Origin: Chryseobacterium tructae
GTDB lineage: Bacteria; Bacteroidota; Bacteroidia; Flavobacteriales; Weeksellaceae
DNA length: 64,000 nucleotides
NCBI RefSeq assembly: GCF_030409875.1
Contig: NZ_JAUFQR010000003.1
Location: forward strand, 310,001-374,000
Direction: 5' to 3'
Shown here piece by piece: positions 27,404 to 36,742 of this stretch. Each line of letters begins with the position of its first letter. The stretch's first letter is position 1. A program made the translations under genes and the position numbers. The notes beneath the pieces are model-generated. The model ran no database searches. It had not been told where the DNA came from and was given only the letters and a program-made list of their open reading frames with translations.

Positions 27404-30109
27404 ATGAAATTATATATTTCCAGGTTTATACTTGGTGCATTATTCTTATTTACACAATTTATATCGGCTCAAAATCTTCAGAAAAACCAGTTCAAAGTAA
27501 AAGGGAACTGTGAAATGTGCAAAACAAGAATTGAAGGAGCGGCTAAAAAAGCAGGTGCGAAAACTGCTGTTTATTCTATTGATCTTCAAACGTTAACTAT
27601 AGAAACGGATAAGGTTTCTACAGATGACATTCTTAAAAAAGTAGCAGAAGCAGGTCATGACAATGAAAAATTCAAAGCTTCGGATGATGTTTACAAGAGT
27701 CTTCCGGGATGTTGCTTATATGATAGAGATCTACAATCTTTACAAGCAGAAGCCCATCATGAGCATCATACCAATACTACGGGTACGGCTAAGAAGGAAA
27801 ATGAATTCTATGTAAGAGGAAACTGTGTTTCATGCAAAACCAGAATTGAAAAGGCAGCCAAAGATGCAGGAGCTAATTCAGCGGAATGGAGTCCAGAAAA
27901 ACAAACCGTAATTCTAAATTTTGATGCAACAAAAACCTCATCAGATAAGATCTTAAAGGCTATTGCCGATGTAGGGCATGATAACGAAAAATATAAGGCT
28001 TCAGATGATGTTTACAAAGGACTTCCGGGATGTTGCCTCTACGATAGAGATTTTACCTTTGGAGAACCTAATCCAACCGCTCATTATGAAGAGGAAACAA
28101 AACATGAAGACCATAAAGGTCATACGGCTCAAGCCAACAATGAATCTCACAGCAAGCAAGAGAAAAGCATTGACGGGGTTGTAGTAACAGGCTCTAAATC
28201 AGCCACTTCTTTAAGTAAGAAAGAAGCAGGGTTAGTTTTTAATATTGACAAAAAAGAGCTCTTAAAAGCAGCATGTTGTAATTTATCTGAAAGTTTTGAA
28301 ACGAATGCAACGGTAGATGTATCGTTCAGCAATGCAGTGACGGGTACCAAACAGCTGAAAATGCTCGGCTTGGATCAAAAATATACTAGTTTAACTAAAG
28401 AACAGTTACCTGAAATCAGAGGATTGGCTTCGGCTTATGGGTTAAATTTTATTCCGGGAAGATGGATCGAAAGTATTCAGCTGACTAAGGGAGGAAGTAC
28501 GGTAACCAATGGGTATGAGAGTATTACCGGACAGATCAACACTGAATTATTGAAAAACGCGAAAACGCCTGAAACTTCCCTGAATCTTTTTTCTGATTTT
28601 AATGGAAGAGCTGAAGTGAATATCACCAGTGTAGCGCCTATCAATGACAAATGGTCTCAAACTTTTCTTCTTCACGGAAACGGAACTTTTGGGAATACAG
28701 ATATGAATCATGACGGTTTTCTTGACAGGCCAAAAGGAACGCAAATCAATGCGGCTTATCTTCTTAATTACAATGATTTGGAAAAGTCAGGTCTTGGGTC
28801 GCATTTCGGTATTAACTTTATCAGAGATGAAAGAACGGCAGGGCAGATTGGCTTTGATAAAAAATTAGCTCAGGATAAACAACCTGCTTATGGGGTGGGA
28901 ATAGATATTTCAAGATTCCAGGTGTGGAATAAAACAGGATATGTTTTTAAAGGAAAACCTTACCAAAGTATCGGATGGATGAACCAATATGTTTACCACC
29001 AACAAGATAGCTTCTTTGGACTGAGAAATTATGCCGGAAAGCAGCATACCTATTATTCAAATCTAATTTTTGAAAGTATCCTTGGAAATACCAACCATAA
29101 GTATAAAGCAGGAGCTAGCTTCTTGTATGATGGATATGAGGAAACTTATCTGACAGATGATATTAAGAGAAACGAAATCGTTCCGGGAATCTTTGCTGAA
29201 TATACTTTAACAGGATTAAAATATACTTTAGTAGCAGGAACCAGAGTGGATTTCCATAATCTGGCAGGAACTCAGTTTACTCCAAGAGTAAATTTTAAAT
29301 ACGATTTTACTCCACAAACTATTTTAAGACTTTCTGCAGGAAGAGGATTTAGAACAGCAAATGTTTTTGCGGAAAGCCAACAATATTTTGCTTCCAACAG
29401 AGCGATCAATATTTTACCGAATGGAGGAAACATTTATGGTTTAAAGCCTGAAATTGCGTGGAATTATGGAGCTAGTTTACAGCAGGAATTTAAACTTTTT
29501 GGAAGAAAGTCTACGATCATTGCTGACTTCTTCAGAACAGACTTCCAGAATCAGGTATTGGTAGATTTAGATAGATCTCCACAGCAACTTACATTTTATA
29601 ACCTGGAAGGGAAATCATTTGCTAACTCTTTCCAAACGCAGTGGGATTTTACCCCATTCAAAAACTTTGATGTAAGATTAGCTTATAAATACTACGATGT
29701 ACAGGCTGATTATATGGGGGGAAGAAGAGAAGTTCCTTTTATGGCAAAACACAGAGGATTTATCAATCTTGCTTACGCTACGAATAAGAACGATAAAGGT
29801 GGATTCTGGAGCTTTGATACTACTTTAAACTGGGTAGGAAAGCAAAGACTTCCGAATATGGAAGGTAATCCGGCAGAGTTTCAATTACCGACTTATTCCA
29901 ATTCTTATGCTGTACTGAATGCACAGATCTCAAAGAACTTCAACAAGAAGCTTAGAGCTTATGTGGGGGGAGAAAATCTTACTTCATATTATCAGAAAAA
30001 TGCAATCATCGATTTTAAAAATCCTTTCGGAAACTACTTTGATGGCGGAATGGTATATGCTCCGATTATGAAAGCGAATTTCTATGTGGGATTGGATGTG
30101 ACGTTTTAG
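27404..30109 (+). CDS. TonB-dependent receptor with two N-terminal HMA metal-binding domains
   Basis: A 901-residue outer-membrane protein. After the signal peptide (1-22, ending FISAQ) come two heavy-metal-associated domains with CxxC-type sites GNCEMCKTRIE (Cys36, Cys39) and GNCVSCKTRIE (Cys141, Cys144). Each is followed by a conserved LPGCCLYDRD tail (CC at 103-104 and 210-211). His-rich linkers lie at 118-122 and about 227-249. The plug begins near 255 (SIDGVVVTG), and a 22-stranded barrel ends ...NFYVGLDVTF with a C-terminal Phe. The HMA part would face the periplasm and bind copper-like metal; metal identity is inference. The genes just upstream encode His/Cys-rich exported proteins. 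Confidence 0.88.
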   Translation: MKLYISRFILGALFLFTQFISAQNLQKNQFKVKGNCEMCKTRIEGAAKKAGAKTAVYSIDLQTLTIETDKVSTDDILKKVAEAGHDNEKFKASDDVYKSLPGCCLYDRDLQSLQAEAHHEHHTNTTGTAKKENEFYVRGNCVSCKTRIEKAAKDAGANSAEWSPEKQTVILNFDATKTSSDKILKAIADVGHDNEKYKASDDVYKGLPGCCLYDRDFTFGEPNPTAHYEEETKHEDHKGHTAQANNESHSKQEKSIDGVVVTGSKSATSLSKKEAGLVFNIDKKELLKAACCNLSESFETNATVDVSFSNAVTGTKQLKMLGLDQKYTSLTKEQLPEIRGLASAYGLNFIPGRWIESIQLTKGGSTVTNGYESITGQINTELLKNAKTPETSLNLFSDFNGRAEVNITSVAPINDKWSQTFLLHGNGTFGNTDMNHDGFLDRPKGTQINAAYLLNYNDLEKSGLGSHFGINFIRDERTAGQIGFDKKLAQDKQPAYGVGIDISRFQVWNKTGYVFKGKPYQSIGWMNQYVYHQQDSFFGLRNYAGKQHTYYSNLIFESILGNTNHKYKAGASFLYDGYEETYLTDDIKRNEIVPGIFAEYTLTGLKYTLVAGTRVDFHNLAGTQFTPRVNFKYDFTPQTILRLSAGRGFRTANVFAESQQYFASNRAINILPNGGNIYGLKPEIAWNYGASLQQEFKLFGRKSTIIADFFRTDFQNQVLVDLDRSPQQLTFYNLEGKSFANSFQTQWDFTPFKNFDVRLAYKYYDVQADYMGGRREVPFMAKHRGFINLAYATNKNDKGGFWSFDTTLNWVGKQRLPNMEGNPAEFQLPTYSNSYAVLNAQISKNFNKKLRAYVGGENLTSYYQKNAIIDFKNPFGNYFDGGMVYAPIMKANFYVGLDVTF

Positions 30110-30213
30110 ATAAGGGATGATGGATGCTGAAAGTTGGAAGTACTATTGGACATCTTATTAATTGAAATCCTTTTAACTTCTTTTTTTCTGAACAGAAATA
30201 TCCTTAAAAATAT

Positions 30214-30243
30214 AAACCAGCATCAAATTGATGCTGGTTTTTT
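30214..30243 (+). terminator. Intrinsic terminator of the HMA/TonB receptor
   Basis: 13-bp arms AAACCAGCATCAA and TTGATGCTGGTTT with almost no loop, followed by TTT. Confidence 0.85.
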
Positions 30244-30293
30244 AATGGGATAAAAATCCTTTTAAAATTAGGGGTGATAAATATATTGGTGAT

Positions 30294-30326
30294 AAACCTT
30301 ATAGGTTTTAGAAACCTATAAGGTTT
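30294..30326. repeat. Dispersed double palindrome (AAACCT...AGGTTT type)
   Basis: Arms AAACCTTATAGGTTT and AAACCTATAAGGTTT separated by TAG; each arm is itself nearly palindromic. Related elements lie at 62621-62649 and 63471-63502. Confidence 0.7.
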
Positions 30327-30430
30327 GAGTGTCCGCATATTTTTTTAAGTTTATAAAAATGATGGAAAGGTATGATGAAAACGTCAAGTAACTTCTCTCT
30401 TCCAGCATCCAGCTTCCCTACCAAAACAAA

Positions 30431-30460
30431 AAAAGCAGCATCAAAATTGATGCTGCTTTT
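30431..30460 (-). terminator. Intrinsic terminator of the PUL operon end
   Basis: 14-bp arms AAAAGCAGCATCAA and TTGATGCTGCTTTT with a 2-nt loop, just after the cupin stop at 30466. Confidence 0.85.
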
Positions 30461-30465
30461 TTATT

Positions 30466-30963
30466 TTATCTTCCAAAGTCATCCTGTACTCTTACGATAT
30501 CATCTTCGTCTGAAGGATTGGAGGCGTCGGTATGCTGCCAGATTTCGGCTACTATTCCCCAGCCTGAAAGACCAATTAATCGGTGTCTTTCTCCTTGCTG
30601 AAGTTTTACCTGATCTTTTGGATGGTATTCTCCAATTTCACCTTCTTCATCCGTCATGCTTCTTTTGATTCCTACGATTCCTTCTACTACCTGCCAGATT
30701 TCAGCTCTTCTGTGGTGATATTGCCAGCTTAATCGTGCTTCAGGAGCTACAATAAGAATCTTTGGACTTAGTTTGCCTCCTATTTTTAGGCTTTCTACAT
30801 CAATTCCATCAAAGTATTGATTAGCGAAATCCTGCGCTTGTGTTTCATCAATCACAAAAAAACCTCCCCATGGTCTGGTTTCATCTTTTGCTGCAATCGT
30901 AAAACCCTGGGTCTGCAGCATTTTTTCAACGCTCTCAAATATTTCTCTTTTCTCTGCACTCAT
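30466..30963 (-). CDS. Cupin protein, phosphomannose isomerase type II-like
   Basis: A 165-residue cytoplasmic cupin resembling the C-terminal isomerase domain of ManC-type proteins. RPWGGFFVIDE, then RLSWQYHHRRAEIWQVVEG (metal-binding His/Glu), IGEYHPKDQVKLQQGERHRL and WGIVAEIWQHTD...EDDIVRVQDDFGR are visible. It would interconvert mannose-6-phosphate and fructose-6-phosphate, or another sugar phosphate; this is by family. It is the last gene of the minus-strand glycan locus, 24 bp after a GH92 mannosidase, and fits channelling of mannose into glycolysis. Confidence 0.75.
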   Translation of the reverse strand: MSAEKREIFESVEKMLQTQGFTIAAKDETRPWGGFFVIDETQAQDFANQYFDGIDVESLKIGGKLSPKILIVAPEARLSWQYHHRRAEIWQVVEGIVGIKRSMTDEEGEIGEYHPKDQVKLQQGERHRLIGLSGWGIVAEIWQHTDASNPSDEDDIVRVQDDFGR

Positions 30964-30987
30964 ATACCTTGTTTTTCTTAATTAAAA

Positions 30988-33269
30988 TTATTTACCTGAT
31001 TCTTCTTTTGACATTGAATAGGGAAAATCTTTTTCCTGAGATCCTCGGTCTGTATTGGGCTTGTTGTTCATTTTAAAATCCAGGACTGTACCTTTGATCA
31101 ATTCTTTATGACTTAGCCAATTTTTTGAATAAGGTTGTTGGTTCACATTTAATGATTGTACATATAAGTTTTCTGCACTGTTCTCCGGTGCTTTTATTTC
31201 AATTTTCTTCCCATTTTCCAGATGAATGGTTGCTTCTTTAAATAATGGAGCCCCCAATACATACTGATCTGTTGCTGGTGTTACCGGATAAAAGCCTAAT
31301 GCTGAGAAGATGTACCATGCAGAGGTCTGCCCATTATCTTCGTCTCCACAATAACCATCTGGAGTAGCGTGATATAGTTATCCATTACCTGTCTTGCCCA
31401 ATATTGAGTTTTATAAGGTGCTCCGGAATAGTTGTACAGATAGATCATATGCTGAATAGGTTGGTTTCCGTGAGCGTACTGTCCCATATTCATGATCTGC
31501 ATTTCTCTGATCTCATGGATCACTCCGCCATAATAGCTATCATCAAAAACTGGTGGCAGCGAAAATACTTCATCCAGTTTAGCTTCAAATTTCTTTTTAC
31601 CACCCATTAGCTGGGCTAAGCCATCAATATCCTGGAAAACCGACCAGGTATAATGCCAGCTATTTCCTTCTGTAAAGGCATCCCCCCATTTGAATGGATT
31701 GAAAGGTTTCTGAAAATTCCCGTCTTTATTTTTACCGCGCATCAATCCTGTTTCCTTATCAAACAGATTTTTGTAATTATACGCTCTTTTTTTGTAAATA
31801 TCAATTTCTGAAGCAGGTTTTCCTAATGCTTTTCCAAGCTGATAAATAGAAAAATCATCATAAGCATACTCTAATGTTCTGGCTGCATTCTCATTAATTT
31901 TCACATCATAAGGAACATAGCCCAGCTCATTATAATATTTTACACCTGCGCGTCCTACGGCTTCTATTGGCCCTTCGTTATTGGCTCCATGTTTTACAGC
32001 TTGCCAAAGTGTTTCCACATCATACCCGCGAAGTCCTTTGATATAAGCGTCTGCAACTACAGATGCTGAATTGTTTCCAATCATAATATCAGAATATCCA
32101 GGGCTGCTCCATTCCGGAAGGAATCCTCCTTCTTTATAAGCATTGGCTAATCCTTCCTGCATTTCTACATTGATACTTGGATAAACCAGGTTCAGGAAAG
32201 GATATAAAGCTCGGAAAGTATCCCAAAAACCTGTTCCGGCAAACATTCTTCCGTCTGTAATTTTTCCGTTATAAGGACTCCAGTGTTTTATTTTGTTCTG
32301 AGCATCAACTTCATATAACTTCTGTGGAAAAAATAAAGTTCTGTATAGTGAGGAATAAAAAGTTCTCATTTGTTGATCCGTACCTCCTTTTACTTCTATT
32401 TTGCCCAAGGTTTTATTCCAGATATTTTTAGCATCGGTTTTTACCTGTTCGAAGTTTCTGCTTCCGATCTCTCGTTTAAGGTTCAGTTCGGCCTGTTCAA
32501 AGCTTATGAATGAAGAGGCCACTTTAGCATAAACAGTTTCTTTATCTTTAAGCTTAAATCCTACTATTGCTCCGGTATGATCACTGGTAATTTCTAACTG
32601 ATCGTTGATCAATTTATCATCTTTCCAGGTTTTTGTCACCTCAAAATCTTTATCAAACTGAACAATAAAATAGTTTTTAAAGTTCTCATATTTCCCTGTC
32701 GAATATCTCGTTGTATACCCCAGAATTTTTCTTTCTTTAGGCAAAATTTTGATATACGATCCTTTATTCAAAGCATCGATTACGACATAAGCGCTATCCG
32801 TTTTTGGGAAATCAAATTTGAAAAAAGAAGCTCTTTCTGTAGGCGTAAATTCAGTAGTTACATTGATATCTGCCAGATAAACGCTATAGAAATAAGGTGT
32901 TGTAACCTCAGCTTTATGACTGAACCAGCTTGCCCTGTCATCTTCTTTAAATTTTAGCTTCCCTACTCCCGGCATAATGGAAAATGCGCCATAATCATTC
33001 ATCCATGGAGAAGGCTGGTGGGTTTGCTTGAATCCTTTTATTTTGTCTGCATCGTAAGTATATGCCCATCCGTCACCCATCTTTCCGGTTTGTGCTGTCC
33101 AAAGATTCATTCCCCATGGAAGTCCGACCGCCGGATATGTGTTCCCGTTGGATAATGAAGGTTTAGACTGGGTTCCCATCAATGGATTTACATAATCTAC
33201 GGGAGATGTATTCTGCCCAAAGACCAGAGCCTGTAATAAAAGAAAGCAAGTAGAAAAAATAGACTTCAT
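30988..33269 (-). CDS. GH92 family alpha-mannosidase 1 (frameshifted as assembled)
   Basis: About 760 residues after restoring one base near 31368-31371. The signal peptide is MKSIFSTCFLLLQALVFGQ, so it is probably periplasmic. GH92 enzymes are Ca-dependent exo-alpha-mannosidases. The general-acid motif FTEGNSWHY (Glu534) is intact, and after the break the catalytic-base block TPDGYCGDEDNGQTSAWY is complete. The conserved GNEP motif reads HGNQP here (Gln near 603). Together these suggest an active exo-mannosidase, most likely alpha-1,2 or alpha-1,3. It sits between the ROK kinase and the cupin at the end of the locus. Confidence 0.88.
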
Positions 33270-33290
33270 TGTATCGTTTCGTTTGTTAAT

Positions 33291-34150
33291 TTATATAAGC
33301 TTTTTTAATGCATAACTGGCTGCTCCCAGAATGGCAGCATCTTCAAAGATGGCAGAAATTTTGACCTGCAAGTTAATATTATTCTCTGTTACATTTTGAA
33401 TAAATCTTTGCTCAAAATAAGGATAAGCTTTTGCTATATTGCCTCCTAAAACTAAAACTTCCGGTTTATAATGATCTACATATTTTACTATAAACCCAGA
33501 GAAAGAGTCTGCATATTCATCAAATATCTGCTGCTGTATTTCTAAAGGTTTATCCAGAAGATCTTTGGTTCCAGAGATTTGCTCGCCTGTTAATTCTTCA
33601 TAGCGTTTCACAAACCATCGTGTTGCCAGATAATCTTCGCAGATCGAATCTTTAAAAGGGGAATCCCATAAGTCTTCATCGGTAGCAAAATCTCCATTAT
33701 AAACGTAGTTCCTAATCCAGTCCCAAGTGTTACTCCAAAAATTCTTTTATACCCTTGAACACAGCCGCCAAATACTTCACCTTCCATAAAGGCTGCGGCA
33801 TCATTTACAAAATGAATTTGTTTTGGAGAAATGGATAATCTTGCAGCCAACTCATCTTTTATATTGATTTGGTATATATCGATGAATTTTCCTTGCTGCA
33901 TCAGAGAAATTCCTTGCTCATAATCAAAAGGTCCCGGCATTGCAACTCCTATTAAAAGATCTGCTTTTATAAGATCGTGAGTCGCTTTCTCAATAGCTGA
34001 AGCCCACGCAGAGAAAATAATTTCTTTATCATCAAAGGAATTAACATGCTCTCTTACATAGGTTGAAGTAATAATCTCACGTTTTTCAGGGTCTACCTGA
34101 GCCAGCGTAATATGTGACCCTCCAATATCGATTCCTATTATATTCTGCAT
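33291..34150 (-). CDS. ROK family sugar kinase (frameshifted as assembled)
   Basis: About 286 residues after restoring one base near 33696-33701. The start at 34150 (MQNIIGIDIGGSHITLAQ) fits the family; an in-frame extension to 34204 lacks a conserved sequence. The phosphate-1 motif GIDIGGSH, the DxGxGT-like VTLGTGLGTTF and the catalytic-region FVNDAAAF are visible. The usual ROK zinc Cys cluster is not visible here. Expected role: ATP-dependent phosphorylation of a hexose freed by the locus, either GlcNAc or mannose. It sits 21 bp upstream of the first GH92 gene. Confidence 0.85.
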
Positions 34151-34190
34151 TATTATTTTTATTTTAAATTCTAACAATTCTACTCTTAAA

Positions 34191-34227
34191 AAACAGGCAA
34201 ACAAGAGCTAATTCTGCTTGCCCGTTT
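34191..34227 (-). terminator. Possible terminator of the first GH18 gene
   Basis: Arms AAACAGGCAA and TTGCCCGTTT (one mismatch) with a 17-nt loop, in the 127-bp gap between GH18 and the ROK gene. Partial read-through would still allow an operon. Confidence 0.45.
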
Positions 34228-34277
34228 TATGATTGGTCTTTTATCTTATTTCAGATAAACATTTCTATAACTGATTG

Positions 34278-36682
34278 TTATTTCACGATAATCTTACCTG
34301 ATGATACTTCTTTATTTTTTGAGGATGCAATTTTGTAAATATAAGTACCCGTGGCTAAATCCTGCGTATTCACCGTATTATTATTTTGAGTAACATGCTG
34401 TTTTTTTAATAATTTTCCTGAAACATCATAGAACGAAACTTCACTAGAGTTATCAGTAATGGTAAAGTGAATATCACTTCCTCTTTTAACAGGATTTGGA
34501 TACACAGCATTGCTCTCTTTTACAGTCTCAACATCTCTTACAGATAAAGATCCATTACAAGGAACTTCTGTTTTCCAGTTGGTATCATTCATATTCACCA
34601 ATGTTGCAAAATGCGTATTCGGAGTGGTATCCAGAGCGCCTATTCCACTTCCTTCATCCATTTTCCAATTGGCTTCCAGCCCTTGTGAGTTTGCCGTCAC
34701 ATTACATCTGTTATCCATAATTTCCTGAGCCGTTAATGCTCTTTTCCAGACTCTGAATTCATCCAAAGAACCATTCAGAGCACGGGAATTGTCATAATTT
34801 CTGGCTAAATAAAGAATACCATTTGCTGTAAAGTTCCCTGTAACCGGAGTACTTGCATCAAGATTACCATTCACATATAATTTCATGGCGGTTCCATCAT
34901 ACGTTGCGGCTATATGATACCATGTATTAGTATTAAATGCAGTATTGGTATTCATTTTCACCTGAGAAGAACCGAAACTTAGGATAAACTGAAGTTTATT
35001 ATTGGCCAGACCACCATCCCCGAACCTCAACATCGCAGAGTTGTTATCTCCTACTTCAATACCAAGAACTGATGAAATATTAGGGAAAGCAGATTTGAAT
35101 GCATTTACTTTTACCCAGCCTTCAATGGTTACAGCATTTCCACTCAAATTAAATTGTCCCGCATTCAGATAATTTGTACTTCCGTTAAAGGAAAGTGATC
35201 TTGGCCCAGGGCTTGATACGGGTGCAAAACCACTATTGAACGCTCCTTCTCCTGAATAACTGCTTGTAGTTCCTCCATTACATGTTGCTTGTACTTTCCA
35301 TACATAGTTTGTATTAGGGGTAAGATTCTGTAAAGAATAGCTATTGACATTAATATTTTGAATTTCATTCCATGCAGTAGCTGCAGTTGTTTGTATTGCA
35401 ATGTATACGAAGAAGCTGTTCCGGTATCCCATGACAACTGAGTTGAATTTCCAAGATAGCTTCCGGATGTTAATCCTGAAGGCGTTGCACATCCGTTCCC
35501 AGAATTGAATCTAGGAGCAAAAAGGTAAGTACTTGTCAATGTCGGAGAGCAGTTAGATTGTATTCTCCAGTCATAATCCGTATTTAAAGTTAAATTACTG
35601 ATGACCAAATTATTTCCTGAGTAATTACTGGCTACATTCACCCATGTTGTTGAATTCGCTGGTTTATAGTCGATATTATAGGTTTGAGAAGCATTAGAAG
35701 TCCAGTTTAATTTGGCTGAAGTCCCTGTAACATTGCTCACATCAAGTCCCAAAGGCGGATCACAGGTTTGGCCTTGGCTCCATGAATACAACTGGCCGCT
35801 TAATTGAGTATTTTCATTATAAAGAATATTGGAACCGGTACTCAGATAATTAGCAACATTAGTTCCTCCCAGGTCATACCACATAAATACACCATATTCG
35901 TCATTCTTTGTATTGGTTGCTAAAGTTGCCAATGTGGATGCAGAAGTAGATCCGGAGTTAGAGTTTTGTATCCATGTTGCGGCAGGAGAAAGCTTTGTTT
36001 TATCAAGAGGTGGAACATTGGGTATTATATAGTTTCCATATATGGCATTCCAGCTGTAATTGATATAATTTCCTGCTAAATCCCCATTATACGTTTGTCT
36101 GGAAGTTGCAGGCCCATAATAATAGAAAGTAATCAGTTTATCAGGCATCGCGGCTCTAAGTTCTTGCAACAACATGACAAAAGAGCTATTATTGGGTTGT
36201 CCTGTACCGTTATTTCCATATCCAGCATATTCATCATCAAGATCCACTCCATCCAAACCATAGGTGTTTACTGTATGAGCTACCTGTAAAGCAAAATCTC
36301 TTGCTGCTTCACGATTCGGAAAATTGGAGATCCCTGCTCCCTGGTGATTTCCCAGAATATCCAGTAATACCTTAATTCCTTTTTGCTGTAAAGGTTTTAC
36401 ATAAGTATTTACATCATTCAGAACCTTGGTCACATTATTATTATTGGAAATATAGGCTCTGCTTTTAGATACATCATAATTGATGTTGGCAGCGAAGATA
36501 ATAGCCACATCAAAAAGCTGTCTGTTCGTATTCTGTAAAGTATAAGAACCTGCATTCAGCATATTGTTGTTATTTACTTCCACATAACAGACTCCCAAAG
36601 GGTTAAGCTGCTGGGCTTTAAGTTGAGAACCAGCCTGTAGCATTAAGGCCATCAGGGGAATAAGAAAGGATTTTTTTTTCAT
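34278..36682 (-). CDS. Secreted GH18 endo-beta-N-acetylglucosaminidase, T9SS (frameshifted as assembled)
   Basis: About 801 residues after restoring one A in the run complementary to 35390-35392 (reads LQYKTTAATAW). A signal peptide (1-23) precedes a GH18 domain of the Endo-H/Endo-F1 type. The active-site motif DGVDLDDE is at 144-151, with the acid Glu151, within YGLDGVDLDDEYAGYGNNGT. Two fibronectin-type-III-like modules follow (for example SAKLNWTSNASQTYNIDYKP), then a laminin-G-like module (VTIEGWVKV...WYHIAATYDGTAMKLYVNG), then a T9SS type A tail (ESNAVYPNPVKRGSDI...GKIIVK). Such enzymes cut the chitobiose core of N-glycans. It is one of two similar tandem genes. Confidence 0.9.
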
Positions 36683-36710
36683 TGTATATTAATTTTATTA
36701 GAATAGGAAA

Positions 36711-36735
36711 AGCCATTGAGCCTGAGCCCAATGAC
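36711..36735 (-). terminator. Weak hairpin between the two GH18 genes
   Basis: Arms GCCATTGAG and CCCAATGAC (imperfect) lie in the 60-bp gap; a T run follows on the minus strand. It may reduce but not stop transcription. Confidence 0.35.
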
Positions 36736-36742
36736 TGTTTTA

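Larger units (their letters stand above)
30110..30465. other. Gene-free region with two terminators and a palindromic repeat
   Basis: 356 bp between the convergent receptor gene and the cupin gene. It holds hairpins at 30214-30240 and 30431-30460 and a double palindrome at 30294-30326. A plus-strand ORF from 30372 is a shadow of the cupin gene. Confidence 0.7.
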
